DNA of 64,000 nt from Owenia fusiformis (taxonomy: Eukaryota > Annelida > Polychaeta > Sabellida > Oweniidae). The notes under the pieces were generated by a model, which saw only the letters and a list, made by a program, of their open reading frames with translations, did not search any database and was not told the origin of the DNA. Position numbers and translations under genes: made by a program. The stretch spans positions 37,222,867 through 37,286,866 of the forward strand of contig CAIIXF020000008.1 in NCBI GenBank assembly GCA_903813345.2, written 5' to 3'. This document shows positions 10,001-21,400 of this stretch, in pieces; the stretch's first letter is position 1; every line of letters starts with the position of its first letter.

Positions 10001-13000
10001 TTGATAATATTCAACAGTAGTTACCATGAAGTTCAGCCAAGAATTTATCATCTTTGTGTTGGGCTTTCTCTGTATTTGTAGTTTTAGTAGGTATTGGGGC
10101 CATGGTCTTTGAGTCTGCAAAATATATTTCAAATGGATTGATAAAATAGTTTAAATCAGGGCTCTTCTAATACTGGTCTAAAGTTACCCTGCTCATACTC
10201 TTTGTAATATTGATAATATTCAACAGTAGTTACCATGAAGTTCAGCCAAGAATTTATCATCTTTGTGTTGAGCTTTCTCTGCTATTGTAGTTTTAGTAGG
10301 TATTGGGGCCACTGTCTTTGAGTCTGCAAAACACATTGGATGATTAACTAGTTTCAATCAGAAATCTAATAGTCTAACACTGGTTTGGTCTTACGTTACG
10401 TGGAATGAACTTAATCTATACTTGTACAACTTCTATACATTTAAAATACAATAATAAGTAAGTTTGAATTTTCTGTTTATGAAAATCTTAAAATCTTTCT
10501 AACTGTTAGCTTCTATCCACATATATTATGATCAAAGGCTTTAAGTGAATGTAGTTATGTTACCTTGAGGATGTGCATTTTCTTCCATCAAACTGACCCA
10601 ATTTTCAGTGAGTTTCTTGACTGATGGTCGTCTGCAAAGCACCAACTCGTTGCATTCCTCTTTCATTTCACTAGGTTTATTACTATCTATGGGTGTTGTC
10701 TTATCCAAGGATACAGTTTTATCCACAATAAAAGTAGATCTTTCGAGAGATGCGGATTTCTTAACCTCATCAATGGACTCATTTTCACTTCCAACACTAT
10801 TTTTGGCAAACAGATCATCATCTCCAATAGACAAGTCTTTATCAATATTTTCATTAGTCATATTTCCTATGCATTCTTCAGAAGCGATACAATTTGCGTG
10901 TTTTTCCATTATTCTCCTATCCCCTGTATTCCCTAGGTTACTATTGTCTGCCACTGATGTTCCCAGTGAACCTGCCTCACTTGCAAATCCATTGTTAGAT
11001 TTAATATTATGACTATGTTTTTGAGTATCCACAGGCGCATCATCCTTTTCGTTATCAGTCTCATCATCTTCTGGTTTATAAGCAGTGTTTTTCTTCACTG
11101 TATTTCTCGTGTCCACATCAGTGTATTTAACTCCAGTTCCATCATCATACAGATACTTAACATCTTTTGGTTTCAGAAAATCTGTTTCACAATTCTTGTA
11201 CCTGAAAATATGTCATTCTTATATAAATTCCACCTCAAGTAAACCTAGTATTAGTATTTCTTGAATCAGTGATCTCTCAAGGATTTTTTCTCAGGTGGGT
11301 GCAATTTCTTGCACAAATTATTAGCCGCTCGCAGTATTAACATCTTCAAAATATTCCCTGCTTGCTTTGCTCGCGTTATAAAATTTTTGTGTCTTTTCCA
11401 GTCACCTATTCATCAACTTAGTCAAGTTTAACTGGTATTTGTTTGAATAGGTGGGGGTCATATTGCTGTTAACACAATAAGGCTACCAAAGAATATATGA
11501 CACTCTAAGAGAATAGGGTTATGATGTTCCTGTAAATTAAATCAGCGAGATGTTTTGATTTAGCATGTTGGAGAATATTTATTTCTGATTTTTTTGCATT
11601 TCTCTGCCAGTATTGAGTAAAGTGGATGCATACAAAGTTTGAGAGTGGCACAAACTTTGAGGCGGGCGCAGCTGACAATTGAAGTGAGTGCTGCGCCATG
11701 AAAAAAGATACTGGGGGAATCATAGTGAATGATGGGGAATATTTGGTATTTCTTTAAGAGGCTATATTCTATGCTCCCTTTTCTCTTGAGCTTACATTAT
11801 ACATTATAAATATAACTATTTATAAATTTTGAGTACATACCTAGTTTTTGGGTCAATGGTAAATTCCTGGGGTTTGCTGAAGAGGGAATGGCTGGTCCAT
11901 GCACTCAAGAACATCCTAAAAACACTCTCCTTTGTGGCTAAGATCTGAAGGGGATCTACCCCATCTCCCCATTGTTTAACCATGTATGCTGCATCTAGTA
12001 CCCCAAGGATACCCTTAGCACACCCGGACCCTGAAGGCCAAAATGGCTGAAAGAATAATATATATTGACATGTCTATGCTATCTACGACTTTATCAATCG
12101 AATGTAACTGAAAAAAATTCACTTAAAATTCCTTAAAACCAAATCACCCTTCGTATACGCAGCTAACGAAAATTGACCGGTACGGGTCAAAAGCTGGACC
12201 GGTTTCACGATAACTTTTATTTAGTACTTCTAACATATAAGATCTATTTTTCCCCATCAAGGTATGATGTAAATGACATGCTATTTACATCTTGTGAGTT
12301 TCAATGATGCGCGTTTGATTTTATAAAAAATGCCAAACTTTGTGACAAAGAATTTCATCCTGCTTGCAGCGAGAAGACAGACCGGTTCGGGGTTATCGTG
12401 AAAATGAGACAGTCATTCTCGAGAGAAAAGAGCATAAATGCGCATTTAGAGAGTTTTAGTCCGTTTAAAAATCTGCAAAAAATTGGGGTACTTAAAAGCA
12501 TCGAGAGGCATCATATATTTCAAATTAGACACGAGAAAGTCAATGTTGAGCAAGTTATGGCTGTTTTAAATTCAAATAAAACCATTCACCCGTACCGGTC
12601 CAGCTTTTGACCCGTACCGGTCAATTTTCGTTAGCTGCGTATACCAAGGGTGCAAATTTAACATGTACATTAGCAAAATATCAAAGTTAACAGAAAGTTA
12701 TGCATCTCTCAAAATGGTTTTATTTTAATTGCATACACGTATAATAAAAAGATTCTCTATTTTAGAATCAAATGTACCAACCTCCTGTAGACTATCTCCC
12801 ACAATGCCAACCAAGAGTTTATGACCATGTCGCTCAATCACGCGTGAAGAATGTTCAGCAGTGAAGAATGATGTGAAATCAAACATGGCCACATCCTCTC
12901 TACCATAATGATTCAAGGCAAATTCCAAATCGGGAATTTTATATTCTGTCATCTCATTTGCAGCTTCTTTTGCATAAGAGACTAGGTATTCATACACAAC

Positions 13001-16000
13001 ATTATCCCTGCCAAGGAGCTTGGATGTGTCTGCATGTTCCTGAAATATTTGAATTGCACCATTACATTATGAACATATTTAAAAGATAACATTTTATCAA
13101 TACTAATAGTTATGTAGTTTTTTTACATGTAAATGTCTTCTTTTTTTGTTTGTACATGTACTTGACCCCAAGGAGTGTGAATGTACTTGCATAATAAAAT
13201 AAAATATAGTATGAAATAACTATACGTAGCATTACTTACCTCTTTCAAAACACCTTTCTTTAATAAACTTTTCTTGTGGGCAGTCATCACAAAGTAGTGT
13301 GTGTCTGCTTTGTAGTACACAAAATTCTCTAGGTATATTCCTGTCTTATCGTTTAAGTCTTTGAACATTTGTAGACTGTATAGATAGTTAAAGCCTCCCT
13401 TTTCTTGTACCAGGCTCTCCCGAGTGGTTCTCTTGTTGAGAAAGTTACAGGTGATGGCTATAGCAAGTTTACCCCTTGCTCCCTTTCTCTTGAATCCTAA
13501 ATACATACAAAAAAAAATCAATGATTCAGTTTTAAAAAGAACACATTTTAAAAATCATTTGAAAATATTAGAGGCCCAATTGAAATATGAACTTTTCAAA
13601 AAAGAATTTTATTGGGGGATAAAGTGATAATAAAGTAAGCAAGAAACACAGGGATAATATACATTTGAGAAGCAAACAACCCAGTGTGTCCAACAACAAA
13701 CCAGAACAACGGCAACGCCAAAGCGTAGCGAATCCCATCGAACATTTTTCAAAATGGGCACCTTCTACCAAAAGTGTCATTAGACAGTGTGCCATGCTTA
13801 TAATATTCACATACCAAATATGAACAAAATCGCTCTACTACTTTTCAAGTTATAGTAAAATACGTTAAAATGGCAGCCATTTTTCAAAATGGCCGCCTTC
13901 TACCAAAAGTCTCATTAGACAGTGTGTCATGCTTATAGTATTTACATACCAAATATGAACAAAATCGCTCCACTACTTTTCGAGTTATAGTAAAATACGT
14001 TAAAATGGCGGCCATTTTGAAAAATGGCCGCCTTCTTTTTTCAAGTTTTAGTAAAATAAGTTAAAATGGCTGCCATTTTTCAAAATGTCCGCCATTTTTC
14101 AAAATGGCCACCTTCTACCAAAAGTGTCATTAGACAGTGTGCCATGCTTATAGTATTCACATACCAAATATGAACAAAATCGCTCCAATACTTTTCGAGT
14201 TACAGCAAAAATCGTAAAATAACGAGTAAAGGCCGCCATTTTTCAAGATGGCTGCCATGTGCTTTTTTAATATCTACATTTCTAGCTTTATTAATGTCCT
14301 ATATAATTTTTTTACATTTAAAACATATTGCTATTACAGTTTTACATATTGCACCTAAATTACTGTAAAATCGGCACTAAAATAGCCGCCATTTTTAAAA
14401 AATGAGCGGCCATTTTGAAAATCGGCTTTGGAGTAGAACTTCTACCCCCATAGGGTATATGTGTACAAAATATGAATAAAATCTGGCCAACGGTATTTGA
14501 GTTATTCCCCGGACGGGCGGACGGACGGACGGAGGCGTTCCCTATATCCCTCCGAACTTCGTTCGATGGGATAATAATCAGGTTTAAACCAATGAACAGA
14601 TTTCTTGTTACCTCGATGACAAGACTTAGCATGGCATCCACAGGCCATGTACATGCTCAACTGCGCAAAACGATGAAAAATACCCAAATTCAATAAAAAG
14701 TTGTGATTATATCAGAATGGCCAGGAGTAACATTGTCATTTAATTATCCGTAAGTATACATGGAGTGAGGTCAAATCTGTTGCATCAAAATCTACCTTTA
14801 AGTGTATTTCTTTTGCCATCTGCTCCAATGAGAACATCAAAGTCAAACTGAGACACAGGGCTATCTACTGGAGAGATATCAGCTCTAAACCCATGATCTA
14901 AAAAAGAATAAATAAAACAAATTGTAAACCTGCATTAGCTAAGGTCATATGAAATAGTCATTTCAGCTTAAACCAAACAATTTAATTCAATAATGAATGA
15001 GTATAAATGTAGGTCTTTAACTTGGGAACCACAAGGCATTAACAATTTTATGCAAATGTCACCACCTGCTATTTGTTACAGAAGCCAAATGTCAACTGCA
15101 GAACATCATTCACAGAAAAGTTACTTAATCTATAGAGACTTAATCTAAATTCATATCACATTATTCAGTCACCTACATTGGTAGGGATATGATGTCATCC
15201 TTCATCAATTAATAAGTTCAACATTGTCTTTCTATACTTACGTGCATCATCCGTGGGTTCTATGATATCATTAAAGGTGGTATTAATATGAACCTCTACT
15301 CCAAGAAGAAGAGCTGTCTTCAGTAATATGCTTTGTAGCTGCCTGATGCCTAAAATAAATTACATTACTTTGATAAAATTGAAAGCCCTCCAATTTGAAA
15401 TGTCATGCCTTACTTAAACAATTGACAAGATTTTACTACCGGTAATATCTAAATAGTCACCAAATATTGAACTCTTTAGAAATAGCACCTATAGTTGCAT
15501 AAAAATTAAATGCATGTCATCTAGGCTTACGTTGATATATCTATTCATTAAATAAGGTGAGCAAAGATACAATTTCACATTAACGATGTCAAATTCAAAT
15601 TCATTTCATTACACTTACTAATATGATCGATGCCCCCTGTGCAAAATCGTGGATAGAATTCCTTTGCACCTAAAGCTTTCAGGTCATATGGTACATACGT
15701 CCAGAGATGGAGTACATTGTTACGCGTAGCTTGTGGTCGCTTCTCCACTAGCACTACCTTGGCACCAAGAAAGGCACATTCTATCGCCATACGCAAACCA
15801 CATGGTCCTGCACCTATTATCAATACCTGGAATGAATGGTACTACAGTGTATTTAAAAATTCAAATTTATCTTTAATGTTTTAATGTATCTTAATTTATT
15901 TCTAAAGAAATGGAGAAATTCCAAGAAGCAGATCTTGATTTAAGACATTTTAAAACTAAGAGCGAGAGGGTCACATGAGTTAAGCCTCAGTCTCATTTAT

Positions 16001-16544
16001 TGCTCATTCCTTTATTTCATGCGTCATATTTCTCTGGAATTTTGGAAGGTACAGCTGACGTATGATTGCCGTAAATCAATTGTGACTGAGGACTTAAGTA
16101 AAAGAGCCTCCAAAACAATTGGTGTAACATATAATACAAGAGTTTTTAAAGAGTAATGCTTTTTGTAACTTCCTGAAAACATTGTTTTGTACAGTCTAGC
16201 CCATTCTCTAAGAAGTATGAAATGCTAACGCCCAAGTATGATAATAAATATTCACTTACCTTGTTCTTTGAACAAGCATTTCCGTCAGCATACACAGACT
16301 CACTCGCACGTTTATCCAACTTTGTCCATAAAGACATCGATTTAGTTGTCCTAAGAAGCGATTTAAATCGGTGATAAAACCCATGATGATCAGCGCCACC
16401 TATTCTTGGAGGTGCGATACTAAGTGACTCACACATTCTGTCAAACAACTCAAGAATTTCTGTGCAAGAGTTTGACGCACAGAACTTGTCGTAAAGATCA
16501 CTCGGGCATTCTGAATTGTTTGTGTTCTTCATTTCTTCTCCCAT
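7040..16544 (-). CDS. MICAL: MICAL-type F-actin flavin monooxygenase with tandem-repeat tail
   Basis: Exons (high to low): 16544-16260, 15826-15619, 15349-15242, 14897-14796, 13496-13240, 13039-12782, 12046-11841, 11201-10564, twelve repeat exons 10323-7847, and a proposed last exon 7098-7040. All joins are GT-AG and in phase, giving 1,073 codons. Residues ~1-490 are the MICAL monooxygenase domain: GAGPCG FAD fingerprint (~100-105), [16 protein letters not shown] (~225-232), [12 protein letters not shown] and GDSLQEPFWP (~401-410). In this family the enzyme uses NADPH and O2 to oxidise actin methionines and disassemble filaments. An acidic, Ser-rich linker (~500-687) and ~31-residue repeats follow. 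The CH and LIM domains usual in MICALs are not visible. The start is the first in-frame ATG after an acceptor at 16,585, so at least one 5' non-coding exon lies upstream. The monooxygenase call is secure; the last exon rests on phase, an acceptor and a short frame only. Confidence 0.88.
7847..10323 (-). repeat. Array of 12 tandemly duplicated coding exons (209/212-bp units)
   Basis: Exons: 10323-10234, 10114-10025, 9905-9816, 9696-9607, 9487-9395, 9275-9183, 9063-8971, 8851-8759, 8638-8549, 8436-8344, 8223-8131, 7939-7847. Seven are 93 bp and five are 90 bp; the 3-bp difference is at the 5' edge (EPK versus DSK). Each begins after a CAG acceptor, ends in CATG or a variant before GTAA, and is phase 1 at both ends, so any number can be spliced in without breaking the frame. 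The unit reads (E/D)(P/S)[16 protein letters not shown] then [12 protein letters not shown]. The central units, introns included (~119 bp), are almost identical. The three units at the 3' edge of the gene have diverged most. I do not recognise the repeat as a known domain. Confidence 0.9.
10324..10563 (-). other. Intron before the exon array
   Basis: Ordinary intron between the large linker exon (donor after 10,564) and the first repeat exon (acceptor TTTTGCAG before 10,323). It lacks the 119-bp repeated intron sequence, which marks the array edge. Confidence 0.6.
12145..12652. mobile_element. 508-bp MITE with CAC ends and 5-bp TSD, in a MICAL intron
   Basis: The left end is CACCCTTCGTATACGCAGCT and the right end read inward is CACCCTTGGTATACGCAGCT. 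The match continues for about 55 bp through GACCGGTACGGGTCAAAAGC. The element is flanked by the direct repeat CAAAT (12,140-12,144 and 12,653-12,657). It has no transposase. It lies in the intron between exons 12046-11841 and 13039-12782. A 5-bp duplication with a CAC terminus is a Transib-like pattern, but the family is not established here. Confidence 0.75.
13700..14571. mobile_element. ATGGCGGCC-rich dispersed element, copy 1 (872 bp)
   Basis: It starts ACCAGAACAACGGCAACGCC with AATCCCATCGAAC nearby, and ends TCCGAACTTCGTTCGATGGG. AATCCCATCGAAC and GTTCGATGGGAT are inverted to one another. The inside carries three imperfect ~125-bp units (CTACCAAAAGTGTCATTAGA ... TACGTTAAAATGG) with AATGGCGGCCATTTTGAAAA palindromic motifs, and a (CGGA)n run near the right end. 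A close copy lies at 27,071-27,954. This copy sits in the MICAL intron between exons 14897-14796 and 13496-13240. Confidence 0.7.
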
Positions 16545-18453
16545 GACTGCTATGTTTCTTGTGTGGGGCAACTGTTTCTCAATTCTGAAAATAAAGTTTA
16601 ATATTTTGAAGTTTAACATATTTAAATATTGCTAAATATTATCATTTAACAGCCTGTTAGTAACATTAATAAAAATCAGGGATTTCATTAGCACTTTTCA
16701 GGTTATTTTCTCCATATTTATTTTATTGTTAAACAAACATTATTAAGCACAGTCTGTTGTTTCCATTCATTATGCTTTTTGTCAGAAATCCTCATAATGA
16801 AACCACTAAATTGAATGATACAGCACATATGTCTTGCACATATACACAATACATGTACCTCCAGGCTCCATTGCATACTAATATATTCTTCAAATTCTGT
16901 CTATCATTTACAAACCTGTTATTGCTAATTGCAAATTTTGATTGTAATATCAACAACTTGCATCCCTACTTATATATCCCAGAGGTAGCAAGAAATATTA
17001 ATACCACAAAAGGCAGTGTTTAGGTATTAGATCAATAGCCTAATGCACTATCACTGTATATGGGCATATGGCTAGCCTAGAAGAACGGCCAGTCACAATA
17101 GTCAGGTGAATCATTAATACAAAAGTCCAATATTCCATATATGGTAAAATATTCCACATATGGTAAACCAGCAGTATATCAATAATCACTTGAGTGCTAT
17201 CAAGGTCAAGTTCTATTAAGTTAATGTTCAAAGTCAAACAGCGCCCTTGCTGTAGGTTTTACTTATATAGCAGAATTTATTTATCCATCACCGATTCTTT
17301 TAGTTAATCATTGATTTGATATACTTTGCTCTGTTATATCAATGTTTATGTTTATTCATCATCTTTGTTTGTACTACCGTATAAGTATATTTAAGCACAC
17401 ATTCTTATTTGGACTTAATACACATCCCTTTATATTGAACTATGGTGAAATACTCCTTTGACTGTATACCACACATACTACAATTTCGTGATGCCGCTTC
17501 GCTGCAGAAAAAACTCAGAATTGATCAGCTACCTAATGAAACCCATATAAAATTCAACATTTTATCACAATTGGAAACTAACTACATAAAATAGTTGTTA
17601 ATGTTAGGGGATTTTCGAAGACTTGCACTAGAATGTTACTTGACATCAATGACATCATTTCTATAATAGGATTATGATGTGTACAATAAATGTATATACA
17701 ATGCACTAAATCAAATCATCACTTCTATTGAATGAATCAATGTTTTAATTGATTTTACAGATAAACTATGAAATAAAGAAATTAATGCCTATATATGGGC
17801 ATAATGGACTCTAATAATGTAATAATATTCACATAATAAGGGCATTATTAATGGGTACGTTTTGTTCAAACTCATAACAAAGAGATACATTTATGTATTA
17901 TGCACGATATAAAATTGCATTTATGACAAAAAATTGACAAAAATATTACATATACACTAATTATTGTCCCCTTCAATATTTGGACAGAGCCAATGAGTCA
18001 TTGCATGAACAATAGTATATCCACGATTAAACCATTGTGACATGAAAACATGGAATACCTGATGACATTTACACAGACAGAGTATGGCAAAGTCATGATA
18101 TAAACATAACATATAATATCTATAGGCCACTACAAATAGGTCATGTTTAACATCACCATCCTCCCAAGATTAGAGGCATATTTCAGAAAACATACAGTTT
18201 TAAGGTGCCCAGCTATGTAATTGTTGTGTCGTGTAATGTAAGATAAAATTGGTTTTATACATTAACGTTGATATAGTAATTGCACTTTTAGAAAAGACTA
18301 GGGACATGATTACATGATATACCATATCATGACTGTTAATGTCAATGCAATGAAATGTTTATTTCATTAGTAAAATATCAAATGAAACGGTATGATAGTT
18401 GGTATGAAGTCATTTTATTAAACAAAAGACTAGGGATAAATCCAGACATAGTC
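16545..18453. other. Divergent intergenic region between MICAL and the SRCR gene
   Basis: The MICAL 5' UTR continues to an acceptor at 16,585 (TTATTTTCAG on the minus strand). Its first exon must lie further up and was not located. The rest is AT-rich with no coding segment I can support. Both promoters should fall here or just beyond, but I see no convincing core element. Confidence 0.4.
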
Positions 18454-21400
18454 ATGATTGTCTACATAGTCCTTTTTATCCTAAATGGTAAGTCACTGTA
18501 TTGAAATTATTTAATTGAAATATTACATTCATTTAATCAATATTCATTCATTTGATCAATATTTTATTGTTTTTTTTATTTAGTTAATATACATTTGTGA
18601 CCCAAATGAGCAACATTGAGCCTAAAATTCAGGGAACCTTGTTTATGAATTAAATGTTAGCGTTCAATTTCTGGGAAAGAATGAAAAAAAACTTAATTAT
18701 TTTTTCAGTTTGTTATATTTTGGGGCTGACTCCACATTAAAATAACATTGAAATGTTAACACCTCCCAATTTGAGGGGGGGGGGTGCGATAGTGGCATAA
18801 GCAAGTAAAAAAATTTATTTTTTAAGGTTTGTTTTGAATTTTACAAAAATTGATGCAACTTCCTTCAAAATTGAGCTAGATGCTTGAAATAAAAAGCATT
18901 TTAAAGCAATTTTCTAATGGTTCTATTTTTGGTTGGGGGGGGGGGGTGTGCACCCATCGCACCCCCTGGCTACACCTATGAAGTATCTTGCCTGTAATGT
19001 AATGGAGTAAAACTACCCTGCGCGCAGAGTCTAGTTAAACTACACTCTGCCTAGTAGAGACCACATTACAGTTTAGTAGCCCCGCCCCCACGACAGGTAC
19101 CGGTGACAGTTTGTGTAATAAATCACTTCTGACCTACGCGCTGACCTTTCTTCCATCAGTCAGCGAGCTTGAAGAAACATACGCCAAATGCGTGCTAATT
19201 AAATATGCGCATGTCATTGGTCAATTCCAAGCTCAACGATGATGTCAGGAGGAATGACCATATATAGAACGTCGGTCAAATTTGGCCGAGGAACACTGAT
19301 TGGCGCGGCGAGTTCACAGGTTTATTTTAGCTTGAAAGAGTAAAGACGAAGCTCTCTTTTAAGAAGTGAAGTCAAACGAATGCAAAGGGTAGAGTAAAAC
19401 AGCACTCTCATGGGCATCTTTTAATATGGTAACAAAGCAGCTACAAATTCATTAAATAACATTGCATCTATTAAGTAACATTGCATCTATTAAGTAACAT
19501 TGCATCTATCATCAACATTTGTTGACAATTCAATATGCAGAAACATTCAAATCAATTAGAACTGAAGTCAGAATGAAAATTGAGAAAGGGTTAAGTCAAA
19601 ACTGTTGGACTCTAGAAAATGACATGAATATACTAAAAAATTGTGACAATTGACACTCTGTACCTTGAAACTTACTTTACCGCATCCCCTTAATACAGGA
19701 TAACATTGAAAGGAAAATACAAAATACAACCAACAAAAATAATATATCAACCTGGTTGCATATAATATAGGAAAGTGTGAACTTATTTGAAAGTATCTAA
19801 TGTGCTGTAGTTAACACATGAATGGTGATCACATTCATTTGAATATGACTTCTTGTGTAAGATATGCATACCAAAAGAGCCTTTTGGTCTTAAACTGGCA
19901 CTTCTTTACATGGTGACAAGATAATTTCAGGTTTTTGCAAATGGTTAGAAGAGTGTAGTATGAAGGCTAACAGATAGAATCCTAGCAGATGGAATCCTAA
20001 AACACAGAATTATTTTGAAATTGAGAAGGTGCTTATAATACTTATATTTTACTGTGTTTTTATGTAGCAGCAACAGTACAAGCCGTGCTTGACTTTGATG
20101 TGAGACTCTCAGGAGAACTTGCCCCTCAAGGCCAGGGCAGAGTACAGGTTTTTAAGAAAAATTGGTGGCAGAGAGTGTGCAACTTTGAATGGGACAGAAA
20201 TGATGCAAAGGTGATATGCAGGCAACTAGGATATGACCCTGAACGATCAGAGACACCGCAATATAAATCAGGTACACTCTATGCAGACTGTGATATATGA
20301 AAACAAGCTATTTCCGCAAATAGAAAAATGTGCATAGAATTCAAATATATCATTGAATGAAAAAATGAAGCCCTTAGTGGTTAAATATGCGAATCTCTTA
20401 AAATCCCATTAAAATGAGACATATTCGGTGAGATTTCAAAGCTATATAGCAAATACACTGTTCCAGTGAAATGGGTAAAGTAATTGAAAGATGACAAAAC
20501 TGCCCTTTAAACAATCTTATATGTAAATTCCAGATCGAGTTAGAGACAGAATGAATTATAAATGGGGTCGTGAGCAAGGAGGACGTATATATGGCATTCA
20601 TAATGTTAATTGTACTGGCAATGAAACATATATTGGACAGTGCAAAATAGGGAAATGGCATTTCAGGGATCCAAAATGCAGGGTAAGACAATGGTTCAGT
20701 TTGCAAAGACCCGATCAACCAATTTATGAAAAGCATGGTCACCCTGTTCCAAGAACAGATACTACGGTGAAAAAGGCTTGAATGAACTATGCTTCAGTTA
20801 AAGAAACACACCTAGTACAGCAAGCAAATGTAAATTTTGTTACCAGTATTCATTTGGGTTGACACAACCCAAGCCTAATCCAAAACCATTTATTATCAAT
20901 TAACCTAGCTTTTGAATCATATCTCTGAAATCAACTTGGTCTTAATTCTAGAGAAACCATGATGCCGTTGCAATATGTAAAAAAGATGAAAGTGATCGAA
21001 TGATCCGTGTAAAGCCTACTGGTGTGATAGAACTTAAACATGATGGCGTTTGGGGAATGGTGTGTTTGTTCTACCATTGGTCCTTCGCACGGAAGAAAGC
21101 ATTGTCAAATGTAATATGTAAACAACTAGGCTTTGATTTTGGCTTACCAACCTATAAAGTACAAGGAATCAATTACAGATTTCCAGTTTCGATTTATAAC
21201 ATTCTATGTAAAGGTACGGAGAAAAATCTACAAGAATGCGAAATATTTCATAAAGTTGATGAAAATGACTGCAGATATGGTTTGCTAACTATTGAATGTG
21301 AACCAAAATTCAGGCTTTATCAAGAGATGAACATGCCATCTGGAATAAAATCAGGAGTACTAATGGTCCATATATCTGATACTTGGTATGCTGTTGGTAG

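Noticed and set aside
8681-10132. Repeated 61-62-residue minus-strand ORFs beginning MKSILQ or MKYILQ
   Set aside because: They read the repeat exons in the wrong frame and run across the introns. The frame that fits splice sites and phase gives the [11 protein letters not shown] repeat instead.
10608-11012. 134-residue plus-strand ORF
   Set aside because: Antisense shadow of the large MICAL linker exon 11201-10564.
14472-14696. ORFs containing DGRT/GRTDGR-like repeats, also at 57,116-57,370
   Set aside because: Translation of CGGA microsatellite runs in dispersed repeats.
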